Below, one piece after another: positions 20,221 through 30,137 of a stretch of DNA of 64,000 nucleotides (position 1 is the stretch's first letter; the number at the start of each line of letters is the position of its first letter). Both the position numbers and the translations under genes were made by a program. Source of the stretch: Flectonema sp. DT1601. Lineage: Eukaryota; Euglenozoa; Diplonemea; Diplonemida; Diplonemidae. The notes below the pieces were generated by a model. It ran no database searches and was not told where the DNA came from. It saw only the letters and a program-made list of their open reading frames with translations. The stretch covers positions 248,001 to 312,000 of the forward strand of contig OZ025815.1 in assembly GCA_964019425.1 (NCBI GenBank). Reading direction: 5' to 3'.

Positions 20221-21378
20221 TGTGTAACTGATACTGGATGTGAAAGTAACAAGAGAGACACCAAAGAGAGTTCGCTCGTTTTCTGTTTTACAAAAAAAAC
20301 AGGAAAAAAATAAAATTATACCAATATTGTCATTACGACTAGAATAAATCAGGAAAGGGAACCCATTTAGATAACGTTAGCAGTTGTGTGGAAAACCTCA
20401 CAGGAAATTTTTATTATAAGCTTCTTGATGTGGGAAGCAAGCAATGGAAACGGTATCTTATTTATAAACTGAGAGTACCACTTTTTTCAGCTTTTCCCAC
20501 ATATTTTTTTTTTTTTTTTGAAAGATCGAACTACCACATCAATAAAAAATAAAAAGTAATAGAGGAGGAGGAGGAGGAGGAGGAAGAAAGAAAAAGAAAA
20601 GAAGAAAAATCAATTCCCAAAGCCGGACAATGGGAAGTAAGTAGGTTTATTGGATATTTTGCAACGCAATTTTTGGATGCCATAATTTACGTGTGAGAAA
20701 CACGATACTGAGTACCGACCACCTCATGTTTTGTTAATAATATATTATAAAACAAGAATGGATGATTTTGATACTTTTTTTTTTTTTTGACGTTCCCACA
20801 CACTTAAAAGGAAAAAGGCTGAACCGATAAAAGCCGACCTGCTGCCTATGTTACCGAACCATTCATTTTACTATCACATGCACATGAAACTAATACACAT
20901 TCGATTTATCAATGAGGAACAGAACAAGAATTTTTTTTTTTTTTTTTCGCTATATAAGTTTTGCCGCAAACAACAGATCACAGTTGACGTCAGAAGATGA
21001 TTGGTTTGTAGCTTTTCTTTTCTTTTTTTATTTTTTTTTATTTTTATCTGCGAGGGTTTGTTTAGAACGTTCGTATTTGTCAGTCATTGAAAAAAGCGTT
21101 TAAAAACATTGAATGTTACCTGACCCGTGTGCGGTGTGACAGCCATTGTTTTGGACTGTTTTTTTCAAAAAAAAACAGACTACCACAAGAACAAACCTAA
21201 ATTTTTTAAACGTTTTTTCAACAAAATGACATGTAAAAAAAAAAAAAAAAAAGAAATAATCGAAAACAACTTATATTGCCTCAGATAATCAAAGCAACGC
21301 GAAGCAGAAACTATAAAAAAAAAGAAATTATACAAAAAATTTTCTTCGAAACGAAAAAACATCAGATCTGTAACACGC
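20221..21378. other. Intergenic, GGA microsatellite and homopolymer runs
   Basis: A (GGA)n run lies at about 20563-20585, with T runs near 20508, 20778, 20931 and an A run near 21236. Short frames here translate homopolymers. No gene is seen. Confidence 0.6.
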
Positions 21379-23544
21379 TTACGCAAAATACTTCTGAAAT
21401 AGAGAAGAAGCAATTTCTACAGGGTTACCAACCGGTGAAGATGGAAATGGATTAGTAGAATGTTGCCAAGCCTGCTCAATAACACGACAGTTAGTGTTAA
21501 AAGTATTTTGATCGAAGGGTGTTCCAGCTTTCATGTTCGCATTAACAGTGTTGATGTACAACTCCCATCTTGGTAAATAATAATCAGATACTAATCCTGA
21601 CCATTGTTTAGAAGCATAATCAGTGATCTCACCCTTTGGTCCCCAAAGGGTAACCTGATTACGGGCATTCCATTCAAAGTAATCTGGATTGTTATCAACA
21701 GTTCCCCAACTGCGAGCATCTTCAATCCATTTTCCAAGAAGGAAGTGAGGACTGCTTCCTAAAAGTTTATCAAAGTCTGTGATCAGTTGTATGATTTTAT
21801 TTCCAATACTCTGAACTAATGGAGCATTCTTCTCATTGTACGCAGCAGTGTGATTAGCTGATAACGTTAACATCAGGTTTGAAAGCGCCTGACGGACTAA
21901 ATCAACAGCGTCGTGTTGGTAAGTCTGCTCTGAAGAAAACTGGTCTCTGTCTTTCAAAATATCACCCACGGCATTAACAAAGGTGTTTTGATCGTAGTAA
22001 ATAGCAGTTGGCATAAAACCTGCATGACTCATCTTCATATTTGGTCTTACTTCGATAACACTTTTAGTCACTCCCCAACCAGCACTGACAGAGGCGTTGT
22101 AGACAGTTGATAGAATGCTCTTCCATCCTGAAATCGTATTTGGTGTTGTCTTTCCATATCTACGTTTGTGATAACTAGTGATCCATGTAACAAGGTTTGT
22201 TGGTTGAGATCTCCATGCGTTTTCCATCATTAAATCGTAAACAGGATAATTTTGAAGTGTTCCCTCAGGTGTCAACCCTACACCAACAATACTTGTATTC
22301 CTAGCATTATGAGGTTCTGTATTGATGGTTGGCATTCTACCGTACAGTCCAACGTTTCCACCAAAGTTGTGAAGCATATTCCAGATGAAAGGTTTTCCGA
22401 AGTAGCTGTTTGACTTTGTGTAGCATGGTTTTACGTCAGAAAACAAGTCAAGAATAATCATATTATCATTAGGAACACTAGAAAGGTATGATTCAATACG
22501 AGTTGGAGTCCAGAACGAAGGATCATTTACAAACAACCATCCTTGCATAACCCAAATTGCCTTTGGATCGGATTCTATCATCGAGTCGTACATCGCCTTT
22601 GATGCACCTTTTAGGAAAGACAAATCTCCTGAAGGTGGAGACATTTCATTGTACTGATCAGCGTTGTATAAATGGTCAGTTCCGTAAGTCTGTTGCTGAA
22701 TTTCAATAAACTTGTTACCAATTTTAACAAACATTGGATCAGTGTTATCGAGATAGAAGACTCGTCCATACTGATCAGAGAAACCTCCCCAGTCACTTGA
22801 TCTAGTGTAGTTAACTTTGTATTTAGTTGTTAACGCTTCCGGAATGTGACCCGCAAACGCTGGAAGAACTGGAGTCATACCAAATGATCTCATCCTAGCG
22901 AGAGTCTTGATTTGTAATTGCATTCGTTCATTTATAAATGTCTGTGGAAGTGGACCACCCCATCCTTTGAGATTTCCCATTCTCTGCCATGCGAAGAATG
23001 CTGGTCCACTGAAAAACGGGTTTAGGTCTGCGGCAGTGAGTCCAAAAAACTCGAAAGTCTTCTGCCAAATATATTCCTGTCCTGTGAATGCGAGAGGCAT
23101 GTTAATTCCGTTCATGGCCATCCAATCGATTTCACGTTGCCATCTGTCCCACTGCCAGAATGCCATCGTGTAGCTGACTGTGCAAACGTTTTCATAATAT
23201 CCGTATTTGTAAGGTCTTGTCATGGTAATGTTTTCAGAGACACGTGGAAGTGGAGTAGCAAGATTCAAATTATCACCTGCCCACGATACTTGACAGTCAG
23301 CTGTGTATTTCAAGTACCAATTCAAAGCTGCAGCAATAGACCCGGCGGTTACACCAGATAACTCAATTTTATTGTTTGGAGCATTGGCGATACCAAAAGT
23401 GTCATCACCATCTCCAGTGATCGTTATGATGAATTCACTGTCACGATTAGGTGGAAGAATTCTAGTCAAGAGTCCTCTAGCAGCCTGCTCAGGAGACTCA
23501 GCAGCGACTGCCACTGTCAGCAGCACAGCAATTAGTGCCCGCAT
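21379..23544 (-). CDS. NAGLU: Alpha-N-acetylglucosaminidase, GH89 family
   Basis: A 721-residue protein, close to the usual family length (about 740). It has a signal peptide (MRALIAVLLTVAVAAES), an N-terminal small domain, then the catalytic barrel: WQREIDWMAMNGINMPLAFT, QEYIWQKTF, GHIPEAL, YNADQYNEMSPPSGD (first catalytic Glu, about residue 298) and GVGLTPEGTLQNYPVYDL (second Glu, about 426), followed by the helical C-terminal domain ending RSWGTVDNNPDYFEWNARNQ. GH89 enzymes remove terminal alpha-N-acetylglucosamine, for example from heparan sulfate in lysosomes. In a protist a digestive-vacuole or secreted role is likely. Both acid residues are present, so the enzyme looks active. An acceptor (TTTATTTTATTAG) lies about 27 nt upstream of the ATG. 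Confidence 0.95.
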   Translation of the reverse strand: MRALIAVLLTVAVAAESPEQAARGLLTRILPPNRDSEFIITITGDGDDTFGIANAPNNKIELSGVTAGSIAAALNWYLKYTADCQVSWAGDNLNLATPLPRVSENITMTRPYKYGYYENVCTVSYTMAFWQWDRWQREIDWMAMNGINMPLAFTGQEYIWQKTFEFFGLTAADLNPFFSGPAFFAWQRMGNLKGWGGPLPQTFINERMQLQIKTLARMRSFGMTPVLPAFAGHIPEALTTKYKVNYTRSSDWGGFSDQYGRVFYLDNTDPMFVKIGNKFIEIQQQTYGTDHLYNADQYNEMSPPSGDLSFLKGASKAMYDSMIESDPKAIWVMQGWLFVNDPSFWTPTRIESYLSSVPNDNMIILDLFSDVKPCYTKSNSYFGKPFIWNMLHNFGGNVGLYGRMPTINTEPHNARNTSIVGVGLTPEGTLQNYPVYDLMMENAWRSQPTNLVTWITSYHKRRYGKTTPNTISGWKSILSTVYNASVSAGWGVTKSVIEVRPNMKMSHAGFMPTAIYYDQNTFVNAVGDILKDRDQFSSEQTYQHDAVDLVRQALSNLMLTLSANHTAAYNEKNAPLVQSIGNKIIQLITDFDKLLGSSPHFLLGKWIEDARSWGTVDNNPDYFEWNARNQVTLWGPKGEITDYASKQWSGLVSDYYLPRWELYINTVNANMKAGTPFDQNTFNTNCRVIEQAWQHSTNPFPSSPVGNPVEIASSLFQKYFA

Positions 23545-23662
23545 AGTGTTGAGAGTTGTTTTTTTTTTCCCTAATAAAATAAAAAATAAATATTATCCTA
23601 ATTTACGTATCCCTGACGATGCATAAATCATCTGTTAAGTAGTAGACGTCAACAAATTAAAA

Positions 23663-23697
<35 letters not shown>

Positions 23698-23912
23698 GAA
23701 AAAAACGAAACGAAATAAAACTACTAAAAACACAATAGAATCACACCACTTGACAAAGCAGTAGTTATAGTATCAAAGTTAGGGATAAATTGAATCACAT
23801 TAAGTAGAACAGAATAAATAAATAAAATCTACAGTCAATGACGAAGTGGTCTAAAATATTAATCCTCCTGACGGCGTAACTCAATTACTTTATCACAGAG
23901 TCGTTAACATTG
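23545..23912. other. Intergenic, long A run
   Basis: It holds the NAGLU leader with its acceptor at 23571-23572 and an A run of about 33 (23663-23696). No gene is seen. Confidence 0.6.
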
Positions 23913-26489
23913 TCACCGTGGTCTGCTATGACGTTTCATTACTGGCTGCGGACGGGTGGTGCAAAAATCTGACAAATCGTTACTCGGTGTGGCTACAGTG
24001 TTGTTTACCACTGGAGTAGTTGGCTTTTTGAGCGGTGGTACCGATAACGTTTTCTCTTGCACCCTCCACAAGCGATCCTGAGGAGGCTGCGCTGAACTCC
24101 AAGAACACTGAGAAGCAGTTTCCTCAGGGATAGGTGGGAGAGAAATGGTTTTTGCTGAAGCTGGACCACATTGTCGAATTGAAAATTTCCGTTCCATGTA
24201 GGAGCAGTCTGCCATGTTTTTCTTTGGACGGTAACCGAAACCAACTGGCGGTACTTTCATTGAATGTAAACTTTCCCACGGAATTGAACTAAACACAGCT
24301 GACTGTCGACAATTAGATGATGAGAATCTGCTGTTAGAACCTTTCATTAGCAATCCATCAATTAATAAACGGAGGTCACCCGGAACCGAACCGTCTACCA
24401 CGGGAGGTGATGTACATATCAACTCAATCAATAATTCGTCATCAGATGCTGAGAAAGGAAGAACACCACAACTGAGTTGAACTAAAACAACACCAAAAGC
24501 CCACCAATCAGCACTTTGAGAAACTTCTTTATTGCGAACGACTTCAGGAGATAAGAAATCCAGGGTTCCTGAAAATTCATTTCTGAAATCTCGTTTTGAA
24601 CTTTCCATCTCATTGATTGATGAAAGCTGTTTAGAACTTTTACTGCTGCCAAAGTCGCAAAGTCTTAAAAACCCATCGGACGCCACTAAGATATTTTCTG
24701 TTTTCAAATCCCCATAATAGTACCCTCTTTCATGAATATATTCAAGTGCTACTATGATTTGTGAAGCTCCAAAGACAAGCCATTCTAAGCCTACCGATCC
24801 GTGTCCATCCTCAAAGACGGCTTGGAAAAGGTCACCTGTCTCACAGTATTCCATCACAACATAAATATTTTTTTGATCAGAAAAAGTAGCAAATAAAGGT
24901 GTGATGTATTTACAATCAAATTCACGAAGGACATTAATCTCCTGCTCAATCTGTTCCGTGTAGTGTTCTTCAATTTCTGATTTCGAAATTATTTTTATGG
25001 CGTAAGACTTCCATAAGGATTGCGGAACTGAAACTTCTATCCTACGAGCATACTTAACCACACTATAAGAACCTTTTCCGATGGCACGTCCAAATGCAAA
25101 ATGTAAATGGTTGTCTACTGTTACGGGGAATGGTTTTCTCGAAGCTTCACTATTATTACGTTCCCTTTGCAACATGTCGAAGTTTAACTCTGCTTTCATC
25201 TGTGTGGTTCGCAGGCTTTCTAACTCACTAATGAGGTTGTTGAAGTCAGAAGTTGCTTCCTCTGTAGTTTTTGGATGTTGTGTGAGACTTGTAATAGCAA
25301 CTTGCTCAAAAGATGGAATACTGTTCAAGGATTTCAACACAGAAATGGATGATAGTCTCGCTGTGTTTACATCTTTACACCAATGAAGCCGTCCTCTAAC
25401 AATTGATGCGGTCAGATGCTGAACTGCGATCGATGGATTTATGTGAAGGAAACCAATCAAAGTATTACTACTCAAGATTGAGTGCGCTTTTAATGAAATA
25501 ATTGAATTTTGAGAACTCATACAACATGCCAGATGTTTAAAGATCTGTCTGTTGATTATTGTGAAGGCTTCTGAATCCATTTCTTCGATTAAGTCTTGGA
25601 ATGAACTTAATAAATAAGTACATTTATCGCTTTCTGTTGGATCCCATTCACCCAAAATGGTATTAAAAAGAGAGACAATAATCCGAACATGTGAGTCCGC
25701 ATCAACTTTTCTAAGTAAAACCCTAACACAATTACTCAAAACTTCATGAACGTGTCCTAGAACACTTGAGGATGCGGAACTCGTTACGTAGTTTAGTTTG
25801 TATAACAAACTTAATTTATCAGTTAACATAAACTCATGATCTTGTTTCAATGGGGTATTAAACCCCTCGAATATCGGAAGTAAGAATGACAAAACCGTAA
25901 TAATAGCACCGTGATTGACTGGCTCAGTACCAGCTGATGTTGCCAAGGCTCCGAATAACTTCATTCTAACATGTTGACGACACGGAGGAGCTTGAAGATA
26001 CAGCAATCTCAGGATATCAGTTACCAGTTTAGGATTGATAGTAGACTCAGGGTGAGTTATCAGATTTATTAGTGTGGATACGAAACCACTCTCAATAAGG
26101 TATTGTAATTGTGAATATGAATGAACTCCGTATCGTAATATCGAAGGAAGTACGAACAACCCAGCAGTAATATCTCTATCACAAATACTTAAAATGTGTT
26201 GTCGAATTTCTCCACGACATTTCTCAGGGGGGATTGCCATCAGTATGTTACCATATTTCCGTACCACTCTCCTCCAACTTTCGGTATCAGTAGTATCTGA
26301 GTTCGACAATTTTGACAATTCAATCAACGTCGTCTTCTCATTCGAATTCATTTCAAAGTCTTTATTCTCATTTAACACATCACTTGGGAGGTTAGTATAC
26401 GATTCTGATCTCTGAGATATTAATGATTGTTCTGTTCCTTTACGATTCTCAATTCTAACTGGTTGTTGGATAGAAGAAGCGCATCCCAT
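23913..26489 (-). CDS. Lipid-anchored Ser/Thr protein kinase with N-terminal helical-repeat region
   Basis: An 858-residue protein if started at the ATG at 26487-26489; an upstream in-frame extension crosses TTTATTTATTTACAG, a splice acceptor, so it is excluded. The N-terminus MGCASS predicts Gly2 myristoylation and Cys3 palmitoylation. Residues about 60-430 are helical, armadillo/HEAT-like (LINLITHPESTINPKLVTDI, VLSFLLPIFE). The kinase domain (about 465-745) has GKGSYSVV, the VAIK-type lysine in YAIKIISKS, YYYGDLKTENIL, DFGSSK and SPEVV. The HRD motif reads YGD: the catalytic Asp is kept but the Arg is not, as in some AGC-type protist kinases. It is probably an active membrane-bound kinase. 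The tail is Pro/Ser-rich. Confidence 0.9.
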   Translation of the reverse strand: MGCASSIQQPVRIENRKGTEQSLISQRSESYTNLPSDVLNENKDFEMNSNEKTTLIELSKLSNSDTTDTESWRRVVRKYGNILMAIPPEKCRGEIRQHILSICDRDITAGLFVLPSILRYGVHSYSQLQYLIESGFVSTLINLITHPESTINPKLVTDILRLLYLQAPPCRQHVRMKLFGALATSAGTEPVNHGAIITVLSFLLPIFEGFNTPLKQDHEFMLTDKLSLLYKLNYVTSSASSSVLGHVHEVLSNCVRVLLRKVDADSHVRIIVSLFNTILGEWDPTESDKCTYLLSSFQDLIEEMDSEAFTIINRQIFKHLACCMSSQNSIISLKAHSILSSNTLIGFLHINPSIAVQHLTASIVRGRLHWCKDVNTARLSSISVLKSLNSIPSFEQVAITSLTQHPKTTEEATSDFNNLISELESLRTTQMKAELNFDMLQRERNNSEASRKPFPVTVDNHLHFAFGRAIGKGSYSVVKYARRIEVSVPQSLWKSYAIKIISKSEIEEHYTEQIEQEINVLREFDCKYITPLFATFSDQKNIYVVMEYCETGDLFQAVFEDGHGSVGLEWLVFGASQIIVALEYIHERGYYYGDLKTENILVASDGFLRLCDFGSSKSSKQLSSINEMESSKRDFRNEFSGTLDFLSPEVVRNKEVSQSADWWAFGVVLVQLSCGVLPFSASDDELLIELICTSPPVVDGSVPGDLRLLIDGLLMKGSNSRFSSSNCRQSAVFSSIPWESLHSMKVPPVGFGYRPKKNMADCSYMERKFSIRQCGPASAKTISLPPIPEETASQCSWSSAQPPQDRLWRVQEKTLSVPPLKKPTTPVVNNTVATPSNDLSDFCTTRPQPVMKRHSRPR

Positions 26490-26670
26490 CACTTCATTTG
26501 TCGCATCTGTAAATAAATAAACAGAAAGTTGAGTTGTTAACTTAAAAAGAGAACGACAGCAACATAAAAACCAAAACAGATAAAATAAACAAAACAATCG
26601 TCCCCATGTTCTGGGGACGGTGGCTTAATCCAACTAAAAAGTTAGATTGCAATTATAATTTATATTCAGC

Positions 26671-27699
26671 TCATCGATTCGTAGCGACTTTCGGTGTGAA
26701 CTGTCCGTCGCTAAGTAGTGTACCTGCTTCCTTTGGTAACCTGTTGTTAATGTTGTATCTTTTAGCTGCTGCCGCATTAACCGGAACCAATCTCTGCCTC
26801 CTCTCCCCCGCAGCTATGATTGCAGAAGGCTGAGGATCGTATTTTTTAATTCTGGCAATGGCACGCATGTGTTGTTTAGTTCTTTTCTTATGAGCATCTG
26901 CATAGGCGCTGGCAAAGCATTCCTTGAAGCGAACACTAAGTGGATGATCAGGTCCTCCCGATAAGTAGGCGAGTTGAAATGCTGTTCGATACGAATTGAG
27001 ACACTGCCGACATTTACCTAAGAATTCTTGACAAACACCAACATTATGATGACACATAGCCTGTAGATTAGCATAGTGAAAGTCTTCTGGCAATTCTTCT
27101 GATGCGGCTGATCTTTTATTCTGATCTGAAGAAAGTATGTCCTGTTGTTGTCTTGCCATCACTTCTAAGTTGCTACACAGTAGCAGGGCTTCCTTTGCAA
27201 CGATTAGCCCGTCTTTTGGTTTTCCACTCGAACACAACAACGACGATTCCGACAGCAATGAACTTATCAACGATTCTGAAACAGTTGGATCGTCAGGTAA
27301 TGAAAGACTTCTGTATAAGTTAGACGCCTTCTGACTTGATATGAGGGCAGCTCGTAGCCTGCCAGTTTTTCTATACAGCATTGCGATATTTGAGTAAACT
27401 GATGCTCTAGTTTGGATCACCTTCACAGTCGGTTGTATTGTTCCAGGTCTTAATAATATCAATGCTGCTTCTAAGAGACTCTTTGCTCTCTCCATCTGAT
27501 CGGATTCTGGGTTTGGAGATTGAGGCTTGCTTTCGTACACAGATGATAGTGCGATGGTGCAACATAGTTCAGCTGCTTCTGTTTTCTCTGTTTCTGTTTC
27601 AATGGAATCAGCACCATAAGAATCTTCAGTATCGCGTAGGATTCGAAGTTTATTTCTCAGAGTCTCTTCCTTCTCATCTGCAATTACCGTTTCATTCAT
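26671..27699 (-). CDS. TPR-like protein
   Basis: A 342-residue protein. Residues about 70-270 show antiparallel helical pairs with TPR character: ASVYSNIAMLYRKTGRLRAA, LISSLLSESSLLCSSGKPKDGL, and CHHNVGVCQEFLGKCRQCLN followed by SYRTAFQLAYLSGGPDHPLS (kinesin-light-chain-like spacing). The C-terminus is basic (RAIARIKKYDPQ...RQRLVPVNAAAAKRYN). Function is unknown; a protein-binding scaffold role is typical. Its leader contains CCGTCAGGTAAGG, which could be a donor or acceptor site. Confidence 0.8.
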   Translation of the reverse strand: MNETVIADEKEETLRNKLRILRDTEDSYGADSIETETEKTEAAELCCTIALSSVYESKPQSPNPESDQMERAKSLLEAALILLRPGTIQPTVKVIQTRASVYSNIAMLYRKTGRLRAALISSQKASNLYRSLSLPDDPTVSESLISSLLSESSLLCSSGKPKDGLIVAKEALLLCSNLEVMARQQQDILSSDQNKRSAASEELPEDFHYANLQAMCHHNVGVCQEFLGKCRQCLNSYRTAFQLAYLSGGPDHPLSVRFKECFASAYADAHKKRTKQHMRAIARIKKYDPQPSAIIAAGERRQRLVPVNAAAAKRYNINNRLPKEAGTLLSDGQFTPKVATNR

Positions 27700-28032
27700 A
27701 TTTCGTGCACAGCTCTCTCGGATTCAGCTATTCTGATCCTTACCTGACGGTTTGTACAATTCTCATGTTCACTTTTTTTTTGAAAAAAAAAAAAAAATAG
27801 AATTATTGCTGCAATCAGTTACATGAAATCTCTTTAAATATCAATTCTAAGTGTGAAAATGTAAAAAAAAAAAAAAAAAAAAGGAAAGACAGATAAACGA
27901 TGAGGTATCACGTACGCCAATCGGTTAAGTGACATTCTACGATAAGAATCTATCGGTACAATAAAACAGTACAGGATTGGACAGAATAAGAAACAAATTT
28001 ATTTTAGTAAGATTTGATGGTTTTATGGCAAG
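27700..28032. other. Intergenic, A runs
   Basis: It holds two A runs (27783-27797 and about 27863-27881) and the leader of the TPR gene. No gene is seen. Confidence 0.6.
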
Positions 28033-29802
28033 TCATCCCTTACGAGATCTTGGATTAGATTCATGTGACTGCGGAGAGACAGAAGTACGTTGAGCAGTAG
28101 AGACAGCTTCAAGACTCTTTCTTATCGAATCAAGATTATTAGATATTTGAGCTGAAGTTGGATTTCTAGCAGCACGAGCAGGAGAGTAATGCTTCGCCAT
28201 TCCCAATGTTACGAGACGTGACGTTGGACGAATAGAATCTGGCGCGACAGTTGGGAAATCATGATCAGGTTTCGGTAATAACTTTGTTTCTCGATCTGTT
28301 AGAACACCTTCACGTTCAGTCACAACTCTCTCACGAAGAGAGACGTTGCCTTCTCTGTCACGAAGCTCATTTCTGATGCCGATGACATTTGTTTGATCTG
28401 CAAAAGCAGCTTCCAACTCTCTGAGTGCTTTGTTAGCCAAGTCGTGTTTTCCTTGTAATGTTGTTACGTCTTCTTGAAAAACTGATTCCTTAGTAGTCAG
28501 TCTGTCAGAGCGACGATCAAGTTCGCAACGTTGCTCTTCTAATAAGCGACGTTTTGAGTCTAAAGTAGCATCGATTTCTTGACCTTGAGCTTCACGTCGT
28601 TTTAGTTTTAATGACCAAGAATCAAGTTGGGTTGCTTTGTATTGATTTTGTTCTTCTGAGCGACCAACTCGGGTGTCAAGTTGTGTTTCTCGATCACGTA
28701 AATGTTGTTCTCGTCTTGAAATTGCTTCATCTCGAACATTTAAAGTACTCGACCGAGTTCTTGTCATTTCCTCAAGCGACGAGACTTCTTCTTCTCTTCC
28801 TGCAAGTCGGCTGAGCTCACGTGTTATTTTTTCTTCTTTTGATATTAAGTTAGCTTCTTTTTCTCGTAGCCGATTGGATTCTTGTCGGAGGTGTTCTTCC
28901 TGCATGGAGATTTCGACTTCTTTTTCCATCAATTTTTTCATCCCTTCATCGATTTTTATTTTAATTTGATCTTCTCTAACAGACAGCTGTGCCTCACGTT
29001 CAGTGAGAGCAGCTGTTCGTTCTGCGAGTTTTCCTTCTGCTTGTCGAAGTCGAGATTCCACGCGGAGTACTTGCTGCTGTCTGTCAGCAAGCTCGCGATC
29101 TTCTGTTTGTAATTGTCTGAATTTAGCTCTGATCTGTTCTCGTTGATCATCTGCAACAGATTGTTGAGTACTAATAGCTGCTTCTCGTACAGCAATACCT
29201 GACTCTCTTTGTGTAATATCAGCTTCTCTCTCACCAGCTTTAATCTCTCGAGCTATAACAGATTCATCGACGTCGTATATTTGAGAAAGACCTTCTCGTT
29301 GTCGTTGGAGTTCTAAGAGAGCTTCACCTTCAGAAAGGTGTTGTTCTCTTTTTGTGATTCGATGTTCACGTTCATCAATGTCGAGGTTTCGTCTTTCAGC
29401 TAATTGTAATTTGTCATCAGTCATATTTTCTCGTAATCTTTGAAAACTATTAACCATCGAGTGAGGGATCAATTTAGTTGAAGCTGGTGGAGGCCACGAA
29501 GCCTTGGGATCCAGCTTCTCATCGGCGTCTTCTTCCGTTATATTCTTAGTTTCGGGGCTTGCAATATGGCTTATCATACTTTGACCACGACCTCCGAATG
29601 TTACTTCCGTCAAGACAGAGGGCGGTCGAAATATCGAACCCGCAGGCTGAATACTTGGCTGCGCACTAGCAGCAGTCATCCTACTCGCACCCTTAAATAA
29701 ATCTCCAACACTACTAAGAGACTTCATTGACGGGTTACCATCAACTGGTTGAGATTCAGGGGTAGCCGACTGTCGACTAAAGTAGTCGGCAATAGACGAC
29801 AT
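28033..29802 (-). CDS. Long coiled-coil protein
   Basis: A 589-residue protein starting MSSIADYF at 29800-29802; an upstream GTG-started reading crosses the acceptor CTCCTCTAAATAG and is rejected. Residues about 1-110 are Ser/Pro-rich and disordered. Residues about 110-520 are an almost unbroken coiled coil built of short repeats in which ERE/REA/TERE dominate (LTEREAQLSVRE, ISRREQHLRDRETQLD, VSLRERVVTEREGVL), an approximately 14- to 28-residue periodicity. The tail is basic and Ser-rich. Such proteins are commonly cytoskeletal or flagellar, but no specific family is recognised. Confidence 0.85.
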   Translation of the reverse strand: MSSIADYFSRQSATPESQPVDGNPSMKSLSSVGDLFKGASRMTAASAQPSIQPAGSIFRPPSVLTEVTFGGRGQSMISHIASPETKNITEEDADEKLDPKASWPPPASTKLIPHSMVNSFQRLRENMTDDKLQLAERRNLDIDEREHRITKREQHLSEGEALLELQRQREGLSQIYDVDESVIAREIKAGEREADITQRESGIAVREAAISTQQSVADDQREQIRAKFRQLQTEDRELADRQQQVLRVESRLRQAEGKLAERTAALTEREAQLSVREDQIKIKIDEGMKKLMEKEVEISMQEEHLRQESNRLREKEANLISKEEKITRELSRLAGREEEVSSLEEMTRTRSSTLNVRDEAISRREQHLRDRETQLDTRVGRSEEQNQYKATQLDSWSLKLKRREAQGQEIDATLDSKRRLLEEQRCELDRRSDRLTTKESVFQEDVTTLQGKHDLANKALRELEAAFADQTNVIGIRNELRDREGNVSLRERVVTEREGVLTDRETKLLPKPDHDFPTVAPDSIRPTSRLVTLGMAKHYSPARAARNPTSAQISNNLDSIRKSLEAVSTAQRTSVSPQSHESNPRSRKG

Positions 29803-30137
29803 ATTCAAAAACACAACTATTTAGAGGAGAAAAAAAATAGCAATAAAAAGGAACAGCCAAGTTTGTTAATAATAATTAACACAACCCTTTCCCTTAATAT
29901 TTAGAACATGTAACTCATAATCATATCCTGTTTGTAGAATTATTAAATAATAATAAGCAATCATTATTATTGGATCGTAGGAACAGCTCTGCCTCGAAAA
30001 ACAGTTAATTATTATTCATACAGATGAGAGGTCACTACCTCACAAAGGCATAACGGCAACAACCACAGCCAGATAGTAGTAACGTATTGTTGAATACTTT
30101 TTTATGCAGATTACAGACTCACACCGTGCTAAACTTT
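29803..30137. other. Intergenic, no feature seen
   Basis: 335 nt of AT-rich sequence including the leader of the coiled-coil gene (acceptor at 29817-29818). No repeats or genes are seen. Confidence 0.6.

Noticed and set aside
26490-26597. Upstream 36-residue hydrophobic extension of the kinase
   Set aside because: It crosses a strong splice acceptor (TTTATTTATTTACAG), and the MGCASS start gives an acylation signal.
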